This document shows, one piece after another, positions 26,374 to 34,241 of a stretch of DNA of 61,151 nt (its first letter is position 1; each line of letters starts with the position of its first letter). A program made the translations under genes and the position numbers. The notes under the pieces are model-generated. The model was not told where the DNA came from and ran no database searches. It saw nothing but the letters and a program-made list of their open reading frames with translations. The DNA lies in the NCBI GenBank assembly GCA_945861065.1, contig CAMASI010000015.1, forward strand, positions 1 to 61,151, read 5' to 3'. The stretch is from Klebsiella pneumoniae. GTDB taxonomy: Bacteria; Myxococcota_A; UBA796; GCA-2862545.

Positions 26374-27332
26374 GTAGCCGCCTTGAGTGCGCGGAGCTGA
26401 CCGTCGGGGCACAGCCGGAACGCGGTGCCAGGACGCCCGCAGTTGACCCAGCCCGAGCGGCGACGCTCGATCCACGCGCCATTCTCCAAGCCAATTGCCG
26501 CTTCTGGAGCAAAACGCCACGCGAGAAGCGAGACGCGCGCGGTGTCCTCTAGCCGCAACCGGCGTTTCGCATGGGGCAGGGTGACCAACCCGCCGACCAT
26601 ACCGAGCCCGGTGTCGAACACTTCAGGCCAAGCTTCGCCGTCGGGGGCGTCGTCGTAGAAGAGCACGATTTGTTGGGTGATCGCCATGAGGCCGGCCGAC
26701 CACGCCACAACGCCGACATCTGGGTGGTCCGCCAGCGCCTCAGGCACACCGAAGAACTTCAAACGGTTGAGCAAGACGCCGACGTGGCCGCCGGCGAGCA
26801 ACAACGCACGGGCGTCAGAAAGCGCTGTTTGGACCTCTGCGTGGTACGGCGCGACCGCCTTGTGCAACCACGTGTGGTTCAGCTCAGGGTCTGCGGAACG
26901 AAGTTCGTCGGCGTGTGCGAGAAGTTGGGCATCCACGTTGCGGAGGGCTTCGAGGGCGAATGCGCGTTGCGGCGCGACGGCAGCGGGGTCTTCGTCGTCA
27001 GCGGCCCGTTCGACCCCGAAGAGAGCCTCCAGCGCATGTCCGAGGCGCATTCGGTACACACGTTTCAGGGATCTCAGTTTGTCTTGACGCGCGCGCCATG
27101 CGGCGACCAATTCCGGCGCGCTCGCTGTCAGTTCGTCGAACCATCGGTACAAGGGCAGGTGGACGGTGCGCACGCCGACGTGCTCACGGAGCGCCAAGTC
27201 TTCACCTTCGTCGTGGCGCCAACCCGCCGTGACCGCCACAAGGTGTCCGTCGCCGGGCACACGTGCGTTGAGGGCTTCCAGAAGGTTGGGGTTGGGGCGC
27301 TGCGGACCCAGCAGAACAACCGGACGAGGCAT
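26370..27332 (-). CDS. Peptidase S51/cyanophycinase-like (class I GATase fold) protein
   Basis: 320 residues. The middle of the protein matches the S51 fold: LLLAGGHVGVLLNRLKFFGVPEAL and then VVAWSAGLMAI, where the Ser of WSAG is the expected nucleophile. A His-based catalytic partner would follow in the hydrophobic region around YDDAPDGEAW but cannot be assigned. Residues 1-160 are a helical region (ELVAAWRARQDKLRSLKRVYRMR) not found in dipeptidase E, so this is a longer variant of the family. S51 enzymes cleave Asp-Xaa dipeptides or cyanophycin. It is the first gene of the minus-strand pair and divergent by 64 bases from the ATP-grasp gene, implying joint control. Confidence 0.65.
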   Translation of the reverse strand: MPRPVVLLGPQRPNPNLLEALNARVPGDGHLVAVTAGWRHDEGEDLALREHVGVRTVHLPLYRWFDELTASAPELVAAWRARQDKLRSLKRVYRMRLGHALEALFGVERAADDEDPAAVAPQRAFALEALRNVDAQLLAHADELRSADPELNHTWLHKAVAPYHAEVQTALSDARALLLAGGHVGVLLNRLKFFGVPEALADHPDVGVVAWSAGLMAITQQIVLFYDDAPDGEAWPEVFDTGLGMVGGLVTLPHAKRRLRLEDTARVSLLAWRFAPEAAIGLENGAWIERRRSGWVNCGRPGTAFRLCPDGQLRALKAAT

Positions 27333-27396
27333 CGGCCGCGTGTAGCCTGCCCGCCCCGCGGTCGGGTAGAGCCGTCACACTCCTCACGAGGTCTCC
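27333..27396. promoter_or_regulatory. 64-base divergent control region
   Basis: The two starts of the S51-like and ATP-grasp genes face away from each other over only 64 GC-rich bases. CGAGG at 27387-27391 is the ribosome-binding site of the ATP-grasp gene, which starts with GTG. I see no consensus promoter boxes or clear operator. The short spacing implies that both promoters overlap and are probably controlled together. Confidence 0.45.
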
Positions 27397-28614
27397 GTGA
27401 ACGTGCTCTTCCTGTCCCCCGGCTACCCTCCCGAGATGGCCCAATACGTGCGCGGGCTCACCGAGGTGGGTGCGAACGTGTTTGGGGTTGGCGATAGCCC
27501 GACGGGCGGGCTGCACCCCGAGGTACGAGGCCGGCTCACGGATTACCTGCATGTGCCGCGAATTTTGGACGAGGAAGATGTCATCGCTAGGGTGGGCGAA
27601 TGGTTGCGCGGGCGCACGGTTGCTCGCATCGAGGCGCAGTGGGAAGTGCTCGTTCTACTCGCCGCCCGGCTTCGTGAGCGCCATGGCGTGCCGGGAATGT
27701 CGGTAGATACGGTACTTGGGTTTCGAGACAAAGAACTGATGAAGGCACGCGTGGCCGCGGCCGGACTGAGGGTGCCTCGTTCTGCCAGGGCAAGGACGAC
27801 GTCGGAAGCTTGGGCTGCCGCGGAGCGGATCGGGTTTCCGTTGATCATCAAACCGATCGCCGGCGCGGGCTCCGCGGACACGTATAGGGTCGATTCAGCC
27901 GCGGAGCTTCACCAAATCCTCGCGCGGACCGAACACGTACCGGAGGTCAGTGTCGAGGAGTTCGTAGACGGGGAGGAGTTTACGCACGACACCATCTGCG
28001 TGGACGGCAAGCCCGTGTTCGAAAACGTGTGCCAATACTTGCCGAGACCGCTCGTTGCTCGAAGCGTCGAATCGATCAGCCCCATCATCTGCACTGTCCG
28101 CGATTTGCGTCAGGCGAAGATCGAAGCGGGCCTGAAACTTGGTCGTGGCGTGCTTCAGGCGTTGGGGATGCAGACGGGATTCACTCACATGGAGTGGTAC
28201 CTCAAAGCGGACGGCGAGGTCGTTTTCGGCGAGATCGGGTGTCGGCCGGGCGGCGCGCACCTCGCTGATCAGATGAACTTCACCTGCGACACCGACGTGT
28301 TCAGGGAGTGGGCCCGCGCGGTGTGTTGGAGCGACTTCGCGGGGCGTTCCGAACGGCTTTACAACTGCGCGATCGTGTTCAAACGTGCCCGGGGTCAGGG
28401 GCGCATCCAACGAATCGACGGGCTGGATGGGTTTAAGCGCAGACATGGGCGATGGTTGTGCTGGGAAAACCTGCTGCCGGTCGGTACGCAACGGCGGAAC
28501 TGGAAGGCCACCTTACTTTCAGACGGATTCCTCATCGTCCGGCATCCCGACTGGGACTCCGCCTTAGCCATCGCGCAGGACGCCGCGGACGAGATCCAGA
28601 TGGTGGCCGAGTGA
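27397..28614 (+). CDS. ATP-grasp domain ligase
   Basis: 405 residues with the carbamoyl-phosphate-synthetase/D-Ala-D-Ala-ligase type ATP-grasp fold. The N-terminal domain starts NVLFLSPGYPPEM; the ATP-grasp part (residues about 110-310) includes GFPLIIKPIAGAGSADTYR, the SVEEFVDGEEFTHD segment, and metal-ligand motifs in HMEWYLKADGEVVFGEIGCRP. Enzymes of this class join a carboxylate to an amine or thiol with acyl-phosphate formation. Residues 310-405 form a small C-terminal domain. Being divergent from an S51-like protein and an esterase, it is the probable ligase of a small pathway. GTG start. Its stop overlaps the start of the small membrane protein gene as GTGA. Confidence 0.88.
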   Translation: MNVLFLSPGYPPEMAQYVRGLTEVGANVFGVGDSPTGGLHPEVRGRLTDYLHVPRILDEEDVIARVGEWLRGRTVARIEAQWEVLVLLAARLRERHGVPGMSVDTVLGFRDKELMKARVAAAGLRVPRSARARTTSEAWAAAERIGFPLIIKPIAGAGSADTYRVDSAAELHQILARTEHVPEVSVEEFVDGEEFTHDTICVDGKPVFENVCQYLPRPLVARSVESISPIICTVRDLRQAKIEAGLKLGRGVLQALGMQTGFTHMEWYLKADGEVVFGEIGCRPGGAHLADQMNFTCDTDVFREWARAVCWSDFAGRSERLYNCAIVFKRARGQGRIQRIDGLDGFKRRHGRWLCWENLLPVGTQRRNWKATLLSDGFLIVRHPDWDSALAIAQDAADEIQMVAE

Positions 28615-29153
28615 GCTCGTTCACGGTCCTGGCGATTTGGTTCGGGGTCTGCGCGTTGTGGACACGGTGGCTGGAATCCCGCTTGCCGACCTGGCCTTTG
28701 TTGCGCGCGCTGAGCCTTCTTGGAGGTGTGGGGTTCAGTATGGGGGCGCTGTACGCCGGCATTACGGTCGTTTCCGCAACGTTGCAGCGTGACGCCGACC
28801 TGTCGGGCTTTCGACTTGCGTGGGTCGCAATTGCGCTCGGTGATCTGGGCTGGACCGTGCACTTGGTCCGGGGAACGTTGAAGGTACGGGCGAACAACCG
28901 GTTGGCATCAGAACACGCAAGACCAACACGCGAGGACGACACCGGTCGCGACGGCGGCCACGTCGGGGACCCGACCAGGATGGAATCGGGCGATCAACGC
29001 GACGGCGATGGTGGCGAGGGCGGCGCGGCCGGCGCCGGACGTGAGGATGACGGCCGCGACGGTGGCGAGCGCCCAACCCAACCGTCGGCCTTTGGCAGGA
29101 ACGATGACCAGGACCACACGGAGGAGGGAGGCGATCGAACCGTGAAGCAGTGA
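28611..29153 (+). CDS. Small membrane protein with antisense-encoded tail
   Basis: 180 residues if the frame is read to its stop. Residues 1-80 hold two or three membrane helices (FTVLAIWFGVCALWTRW, ALSLLGGVGFSMGALYAGI, FRLAWVAIALGDLGWTV) and are similar to nothing I can name. Residues 100-180 are a hydrophilic Gly/Asp/Arg-rich string that is entirely antisense to the last 82 codons of the gene at 28908-29714. Probably the native gene is the first 100 residues or so and its stop codon was lost, or the extension is real. GTG start, coupled by GTGA to the ATP-grasp gene, so the membrane part may take the ligase product. Confidence 0.55.
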   Translation: MSSFTVLAIWFGVCALWTRWLESRLPTWPLLRALSLLGGVGFSMGALYAGITVVSATLQRDADLSGFRLAWVAIALGDLGWTVHLVRGTLKVRANNRLASEHARPTREDDTGRDGGHVGDPTRMESGDQRDGDGGEGGAAGAGREDDGRDGGERPTQPSAFGRNDDQDHTEEGGDRTVKQ

Positions 29154-29714
29154 GCTTCTGAGCGACTCCGCGCCGGCAGCGCCCTCCCAAACCGGGGTTC
29201 CCGAAAGCCAACGGCCGGCGCGGGTGGTCGGAGTGCTTTTCAATGCCAAGACGGTCCATTCCCGGGCCGTTTCGGTGACCAGCCAGGTGTCGCTTCTGTC
29301 GATGCCTTGTGTCCACACCGGCTCGGCTGAAACGAGGCGCCACGAGGCGTCGCCGGAGAGGTGAAAGCGGCTGAAGCTGGGGGCGTCTGGAAGATTGCCG
29401 TCGCTTAGTGTGACGCTGACTGCGGAGTTCCTAATGGGTAGCTGCGTTTCAAGGTGCCAAAACGTGGCGTCGCCGCCGGACACACCGGGACCCTCGACTG
29501 TCCATGTCGGGGTGATCGACAGGCCGTCTAGCCGGACCGACAGGCCGGAGCGCAGTTCGTCTCCGTCTAGGTGTCGCTCCTCTGCGAGCGCGTCGGGCAC
29601 GTCGATCCGTACGGTCAGTCGCAGGAGACTGGGGTCAAGTTCCGCGACTACGGTTCGGGCAACATAGCGGCCGCCGACAGGATGTGCGGTTGCCGCGGCC
29701 CACCACCAAATCAC
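28908..29714 (-). CDS. Membrane protein with N-terminal secreted beta region
   Basis: 268 residues, unrecognised. It begins MIWWWAAATAHPVGGRYVAR, a short hydrophobic leader with an early His-Pro, like the start of HupE/UreJ-family proteins. Residues 20-180 are beta-rich and soluble, and residues about 185-265 hold three hydrophobic segments (LLHGSIASLLRVVLVIVP, LGWALATVAAVILTSG, AALATIAVALIARF) ending in ATGVVLACWSCVF. The pattern fits a HupE/UreJ-like protein with fewer helices than usual. It starts with GTG overlapping the regulator's stop (GTGA) and is the last gene of the Tad-linked series. Its final 246 bases are antisense to the preceding plus-strand gene. Confidence 0.6.
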   Translation of the reverse strand: MIWWWAAATAHPVGGRYVARTVVAELDPSLLRLTVRIDVPDALAEERHLDGDELRSGLSVRLDGLSITPTWTVEGPGVSGGDATFWHLETQLPIRNSAVSVTLSDGNLPDAPSFSRFHLSGDASWRLVSAEPVWTQGIDRSDTWLVTETAREWTVLALKSTPTTRAGRWLSGTPVWEGAAGAESLRSSLLHGSIASLLRVVLVIVPAKGRRLGWALATVAAVILTSGAGRAALATIAVALIARFHPGRVPDVAAVATGVVLACWSCVF

Positions 29715-30940
29715 TCCAGGAGGCCGTACTTCTGGAGCTTGTACCGAAGCGTGTTTCGCTCAACACCGAGCAGTTTCGCCGCCTTGTTTCGGTCGCCCTG
29801 AGCTTGGAGCAGCGCAGCCTCAAGAATGCGTGCCTCGATCTTCTCCAAGTGGTCGGCAAGGATGAAGCCGTTTCCGAAGTCGGGGGTGGCCTCCGTGGTG
29901 TTTGCTTGAACCGCCGGAACGACCTGGAAGGCCTCGAAACCCATGACGACCGCCCGCTCTGCGGCATTGATCAGTTCGCGTACGTTGCCGGGCCACGAGT
30001 GGCGAAACAAGTCGTTCTCGAGGGCACGCGGTAGGGTGGGTACGGGTCGGTCGAAACGTTGGGCGAATCGGCGCAAAGAAGTTTCGAACAGAGGAACGAT
30101 GTCCTCTTGGCGCTCGCGAAGTGGCGGGACAGCGACCACCAGAACGGCGAGTTTGAAGTACAATTCCGGGCGCAGACTGCCGTCGCGCACGCGACGCAGA
30201 CTTCCCGGCTGTGCGGTGGCGATGAGGCGAAGGTTGGCAGGGGCCACGGAAAGCTGACGGACGAGACCTCGTTGCAGGTCATCGGGAAGGTCGTCTACGT
30301 TGGGCAGGACTGCCGTGCCTGTGTCCGGCCAGGGTTGGTCTGAGCCTGGGTCACGAATGACCAGCGGCGCCTCTTCACCCGTCTTCCGTGCCCTCAATCC
30401 GTGCAGGACTTCGGCGGTGTAGGTTCGTCCGGTGCCTGTCTCGCCTTCAATCCATACGGGCGAGGGGACGCCGCACGCGCGGTCCAGGATCTGGAGAAGC
30501 GCACTGGAGGCGGGCGACGCGGAAACGACGTCGTCTACGGACGGGGCTGTTCCTCGGCCGTCGAGTGCACGAAGCTGTTCGAGCCGTGACGAAATTTGCT
30601 CGACGGTCACCGGCTTCGTGAGGAAGTCGCGGGCACCGAGCCGCATGGCGCGGACTGCGGCATCGATGGCGCCGTAGGCCGTGAACACAATGACTTCGCA
30701 GGGCGGCCGTTGGGCGCGGGCCTCAGCGAGCACTGCGAGCCCGTCTACGGGCTCCATACGCAAGTCGGTGAGGACCACGTCTGGGCGGTTCTCACGCAGC
30801 CGCAAGATGGCGGTCTCGCCGTCGAAAACGGCTTCAACTTCGTCGCCTTGTTTCTGCAGAACCCGTGCGAGGGCCGTGGCGCTGGACTTATTGTCGTCCA
30901 CGACGAGGATCCTCAACGGTCTAGTTTGCAGCGGTGTCAT
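29711..30940 (-). CDS. NtrC-like response regulator lacking GAFTGA
   Basis: 409 residues: a receiver domain (residues about 9-125; Asp15/Asp16 acidic pair, phospho-Asp59 in LTDLRM, Lys in FLTKP), a shortened AAA+ domain, and a Fis-type helix-turn-helix (NKAAKLLGVERNTLRYKLQKYG). The AAA+ part has a Walker A GETGTGRT with Arg for Lys, and the roughly 70 residues that normally carry GAFTGA and the FLDEI Walker B are compressed to GTAVLPNVDDLPDDLQRGL. The later PLRERQEDI and SWPGNVRELINA motifs are kept. It is therefore unlikely to activate sigma-54 and probably works as a phosphorylation-controlled DNA-binding regulator. ATG at 30940, overlapping the end of the kinase gene. Confidence 0.88.
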   Translation of the reverse strand: MTPLQTRPLRILVVDDNKSSATALARVLQKQGDEVEAVFDGETAILRLRENRPDVVLTDLRMEPVDGLAVLAEARAQRPPCEVIVFTAYGAIDAAVRAMRLGARDFLTKPVTVEQISSRLEQLRALDGRGTAPSVDDVVSASPASSALLQILDRACGVPSPVWIEGETGTGRTYTAEVLHGLRARKTGEEAPLVIRDPGSDQPWPDTGTAVLPNVDDLPDDLQRGLVRQLSVAPANLRLIATAQPGSLRRVRDGSLRPELYFKLAVLVVAVPPLRERQEDIVPLFETSLRRFAQRFDRPVPTLPRALENDLFRHSWPGNVRELINAAERAVVMGFEAFQVVPAVQANTTEATPDFGNGFILADHLEKIEARILEAALLQAQGDRNKAAKLLGVERNTLRYKLQKYGLLE

Positions 30941-32294
30941 CGGACGGCGGGTGTAAGGGCAGGCGAGCGGTGAAACGTGCGCCGCCAAGGGGCGAACGCG
31001 AGAACTGGACGTAACCGTGGTGGGACTCGATGACCCCGCGGACCAGGATCAGGCCGATCCCGCTACCGCCGACCCGCGTGGTGACCTTGGATTCCAACAG
31101 CTTGTGTTGAATCGACGGGTCGATTCCAGGCCCATTGTCGTCCACATGCAGCAGGAGGTCTATGCCGTCCACGACAGTCGAGATTTGGACGCGGCCGGTG
31201 GTTGATGGCGCAGCTTGGACCGCGTTGAGCAGCAGGTTCTCAATGGCTCGGGAGAAAAAGGCGCGGTCGACGGGCATGGAGATTCCCGCTCGTGTGACAA
31301 ACTCAAGTCGAACGGACCGCTGGGCAGCGGTTGCGGAAATCAAGTTCACGACCTGGTCGATGACCTGATCCACCCGCGTCGGGGTCGGGCTCAGCGGAAG
31401 TGCGCCGCGTTTGACACCGTCGCGGAGCAGCCGGCGCACGACGAGGTCAAGGCTGCGGACTTCTTCGGCGATGTCGCGTGCGATCTTGTGGCGCTCCGCA
31501 GGATCGTCTTCCGACGCGATCAGCGTCGTATGGAACTCAATCGACTGAAGTGGGTTTCGAACCTCGTGGGCGACAACACGACTGAGGTCGTGCACGACTT
31601 GGATTCGTTCGGCGTAGGCGTCCTCGCGCGCTTCCATGGCGCGGGCGGCGTTGTTGACGTGGTCGATGAGTTCATCGATCTCATGGAATCCAGTGCGCGG
31701 GATGACCACGCCATGATCCCCTTGGCTGATTCGGCGTAAGGCTCGGGACACGCCTGCCAGCGGCGACATCAGCCCAAGAACGCCCACGGCCGTGATGACC
31801 GACACCAGCGCCGCGAAAGAGGCCAGGATTCGTACGACTTGGGCACGGGTGTCGGTTTCGACCTGAACGCCTGCAACAACCCGGTAGGTACCGGCGTCGA
31901 CGCATGCGAGTGCCCAGTCTGCCGTCTCCGCGTCGATGACCAGCTCAGACGTGGGTGAGGAGCAGATCTGGTCGTACGTGGAACTGATGATGTGCTCGGC
32001 CACCGGATAGGCCTGGTGACCGTCTTCGGCGAACACTTCGATGAGGTCCAGTCCGTAGACTTCCAGGCTGTGCGCGTCTACGGGCCTGTGTTCTCGAAGG
32101 TCCGCCGCCAAGCTCTGCACGCTCTTCGTGACCAGACGAAGACTCGTGGCGTGCGCTGCGTCGCGCATTCTTGCGCTGACGAGGATGGCTACCGGCAAGA
32201 ACGCAAGCGCCGATATCAGGCCCGCGAGAAGCCCAACGATGATGGCCGCCGAGGGGCGGGCGCGCCGCGGCCAGAGCCGCGGAAATCGGCTCAT
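30921..32294 (-). CDS. Sensor histidine kinase
   Basis: 457 residues. Helix 1 (AAIIVGLLAGLISALAFLPVA), an extracytoplasmic domain of about 110 residues with two Cys (QICSS, ALACVD), helix 2 (ILASFAALVSVITAVGVLG), a HAMP linker, the H-box with HEVRNPLQSIEFH (His near residue 243), N-box ENLLLNAVQAA, G1 DDNGPGID and G2 GSGIGLILVRG. All are intact, so it should autophosphorylate. It forms a two-component pair with the NtrC-like regulator, whose gene overlaps its 3' end by 20 bases. Position at the end of the Tad genes suggests control of the pilus. ATG at 32294. Confidence 0.93.
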   Translation of the reverse strand: MSRFPRLWPRRARPSAAIIVGLLAGLISALAFLPVAILVSARMRDAAHATSLRLVTKSVQSLAADLREHRPVDAHSLEVYGLDLIEVFAEDGHQAYPVAEHIISSTYDQICSSPTSELVIDAETADWALACVDAGTYRVVAGVQVETDTRAQVVRILASFAALVSVITAVGVLGLMSPLAGVSRALRRISQGDHGVVIPRTGFHEIDELIDHVNNAARAMEAREDAYAERIQVVHDLSRVVAHEVRNPLQSIEFHTTLIASEDDPAERHKIARDIAEEVRSLDLVVRRLLRDGVKRGALPLSPTPTRVDQVIDQVVNLISATAAQRSVRLEFVTRAGISMPVDRAFFSRAIENLLLNAVQAAPSTTGRVQISTVVDGIDLLLHVDDNGPGIDPSIQHKLLESKVTTRVGGSGIGLILVRGVIESHHGYVQFSRSPLGGARFTARLPLHPPSDDTAAN

Positions 32295-32334
32295 CAGTGG
32301 TGCGCAGTCAACTTGGCTGCGGGCCCCTGGAGCT

Positions 32335-32568
32335 TCATTCCAGCTTTGCCACGCCAGACTCTTCGTCTGTCGTCTTGCTCTGGACGAGGATCCGGATCTC
32401 CGCGGCCTCCACGCCGTACAGCGGGTACACACTGTTGGCCACGGAAGGACGGGTCAGATCGGTCTGCAGGGTGACCGCCTGATCAAACGCGCGGCCGTAG
32501 TCGTACGCGAGATGTAGCGGTGAGGCGCAGCCGCTCGCAGCGAGGCAAATCCACAGGATTCGGGTCAT
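32335..32568 (-). CDS. Small Tad-linked lipoprotein
   Basis: 77 residues with a lipobox (MTRILWICLAASGCASP, LASG-C type), so it should be lipid-modified. The mature part is short, has no known domain and includes a hydrophobic strand (GVEAAEIRILVQS). Its start overlaps the stop of the TPR gene as ATGA. It occupies the place where other Tad loci have the small lipoprotein pilotin-like proteins; pilotin or periplasmic-link function is inferred only from this. Confidence 0.75.
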   Translation of the reverse strand: MTRILWICLAASGCASPLHLAYDYGRAFDQAVTLQTDLTRPSVANSVYPLYGVEAAEIRILVQSKTTDEESGVAKLE

Positions 32569-33320
32569 GGGGTCTCCGTAAGGCGAGCAAGCGCCTCATG
32601 TGAAGCTTTGTGGTAAGGATCAGATCGGGCGGCGCGCTCGTACCAGTCCGTTGCGCCCTCGATGTCGTCGATTCGCTCCCGCGCGGTGCCGATATTGTAT
32701 TGGGCGTCGGCTTCACTGCCCACGGTGCGAAGTGTGCGAAGCGCGAGCTCTTCTTTGCCTACGCTCGCCTGTGCCAAGCCCAAGTTTGTTCGATACCTGG
32801 CCTCGGCACCGTTGATCCGTACGGCCTCCTGAATGGCCAAAAGCGCCTCGGGCTCCCGTCCTGCCCCGAGCAGCAACCAGCCGTAGTTATTCCACGAACT
32901 GGCACTGTTTTTGTCCATGCGCGTGGCACGCTCGCACTCGATCAGTGCGTCGGCGACCCGGCTTTCGTTCGCGTAGAGCACACAGCGGGCTTCGGGAACA
33001 CGGCTGTCTCGGGGGAGGGAGCGGGAGGCCCGGTCGAGCAACTCCGTGGCCTCTTCCGTCATCCCGGCGTCGCGCATGACGATGCCTTGGTACAAGTCGA
33101 GCAAACCCGGTTCTCTGTCCTGGTCCCGCATGACCCGAATCAACTCGAGCGAGCGTTCCAGGTCCCCGGATTCCATGAACAGTTCGAGCAACGCCAACTG
33201 GGCTTGGGGACCCTCGTCGATCCATCGGGGCGCGTCTACGATGGGCGCACGACCGGGCCGCGCCCGTGCAGCCACCAGCGACAGCGCCAGCGGCAGGAGG
33301 AGCAGATGGGCGGGTCTCAT
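32565..33320 (-). CDS. TadD-like TPR protein
   Basis: 251 residues. Signal peptide MRPAHLLLLPLALSLVAARA, then five or so TPR units (SSWNNYGWLLLGAGREPEAL and RYRTNLGLAQASVGKEELAL are the clearest), matching TadD, the TPR lipoprotein-like component of Tad pilus export that helps secretin assembly. There is no lipobox Cys, in contrast to classical TadD. ATGA overlap with the lipoprotein gene; its start overlaps the tadC stop by four bases. Confidence 0.8.
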   Translation of the reverse strand: MRPAHLLLLPLALSLVAARARPGRAPIVDAPRWIDEGPQAQLALLELFMESGDLERSLELIRVMRDQDREPGLLDLYQGIVMRDAGMTEEATELLDRASRSLPRDSRVPEARCVLYANESRVADALIECERATRMDKNSASSWNNYGWLLLGAGREPEALLAIQEAVRINGAEARYRTNLGLAQASVGKEELALRTLRTVGSEADAQYNIGTARERIDDIEGATDWYERAARSDPYHKASHEALARLTETP

Positions 33321-34240
33321 TCCTGTAGGGTCCGGATGACGTTGATGATTGCCGGCCCCATCAACACCATCATGAGAACGGGCAACAGGAAGAGAATCAT
33401 GACGACGGTCAGTTTTGGCGACACCTTCGCCGCTTCCTCTTCGGCGCGGGACATACGCTTTTGGCGCGTGACCCTCGCGTGAACCCGGAGCGACTTGGCA
33501 ATCGAGGTGCCGAAACGTTCGGCCTGGGTCAGCATGTTGACGAGGGAACGAACCTCGTCCAGGCCTGTCCGCGTTTCGAGGTGTTTCAGCGCGTCAACTC
33601 GGCTGATTCCGGCGCTGATCTCATGATTGACCATTTGGTATTCGCGCGCCAAGTCCGGTGCTGCCGCTTCCATTTCCGCCGCGACGCGACGGAAGGCGGC
33701 GTCCAGGCCCAGTCCGGCCTCCACGGAGGAGACGAGCAAGTCGAGGCTGTCTGGGAACGCACTCAATAGGCTTTTTTGGCGCTTTGCGATGGCGTTCGAC
33801 ACGTACATCTGCGGGCCAAAGTACCCGAGCGCCGAACCGAGCACGACGCCGAGCGACATCGTTGTGAAGCTAAGGCTCGCCGCGAAGGGGATGAAGATCA
33901 TGGGGACACACAGCGCAGCGGTCACCCGCGCGCCGTTGAAGATCTCCAATGCGTGGCGGCTCCGGAACCCGGCCTGCATCAGATTTTGGCGCAGTTTGTT
34001 GATTTCTGCCAGGTCCTGGGGCTGGGCAAGTCTGCCCAACTGCCCGGCCATCCGGTTCACGCCGCCCACAGGTTCGTCACCCGCCAACCCGAGGGCGTCG
34101 TCCTTGGATTGATCCTGCATTTCGCGGAGGCGATCGCGCGCTGTTCGGGTCGGGTTGAAGATTCCAGCAACGCCGTACAGCATGGCGCCTGCTGCGAGTG
34201 CGACGATGACGGCAACGATGGCTACAGCAATACCACTCAT
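33317..34240 (-). CDS. tadC: Tad pilus inner-membrane platform protein TadC
   Basis: 307 residues. A type II secretion F (T2SSF) domain protein: an N-terminal helix (MSGIAVAIVAVIVALAAGAM), two central helices near residues 105-145, cytoplasmic FPDSLDLLVSSVEAGLGLDAAF, and a C-terminal helix ending in GPAIINVIRTLQE. The ALKHLETRTGLDEVRSLVNM segment is typical of TadB/TadC. With TadB it forms the inner-membrane platform that the TadA ATPase acts on. Start follows the tadB stop with a 1-base gap. Length is normal. Confidence 0.9.
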   Translation of the reverse strand: MSGIAVAIVAVIVALAAGAMLYGVAGIFNPTRTARDRLREMQDQSKDDALGLAGDEPVGGVNRMAGQLGRLAQPQDLAEINKLRQNLMQAGFRSRHALEIFNGARVTAALCVPMIFIPFAASLSFTTMSLGVVLGSALGYFGPQMYVSNAIAKRQKSLLSAFPDSLDLLVSSVEAGLGLDAAFRRVAAEMEAAAPDLAREYQMVNHEISAGISRVDALKHLETRTGLDEVRSLVNMLTQAERFGTSIAKSLRVHARVTRQKRMSRAEEEAAKVSPKLTVVMILFLLPVLMMVLMGPAIINVIRTLQE

Positions 34241-34241
34241 G

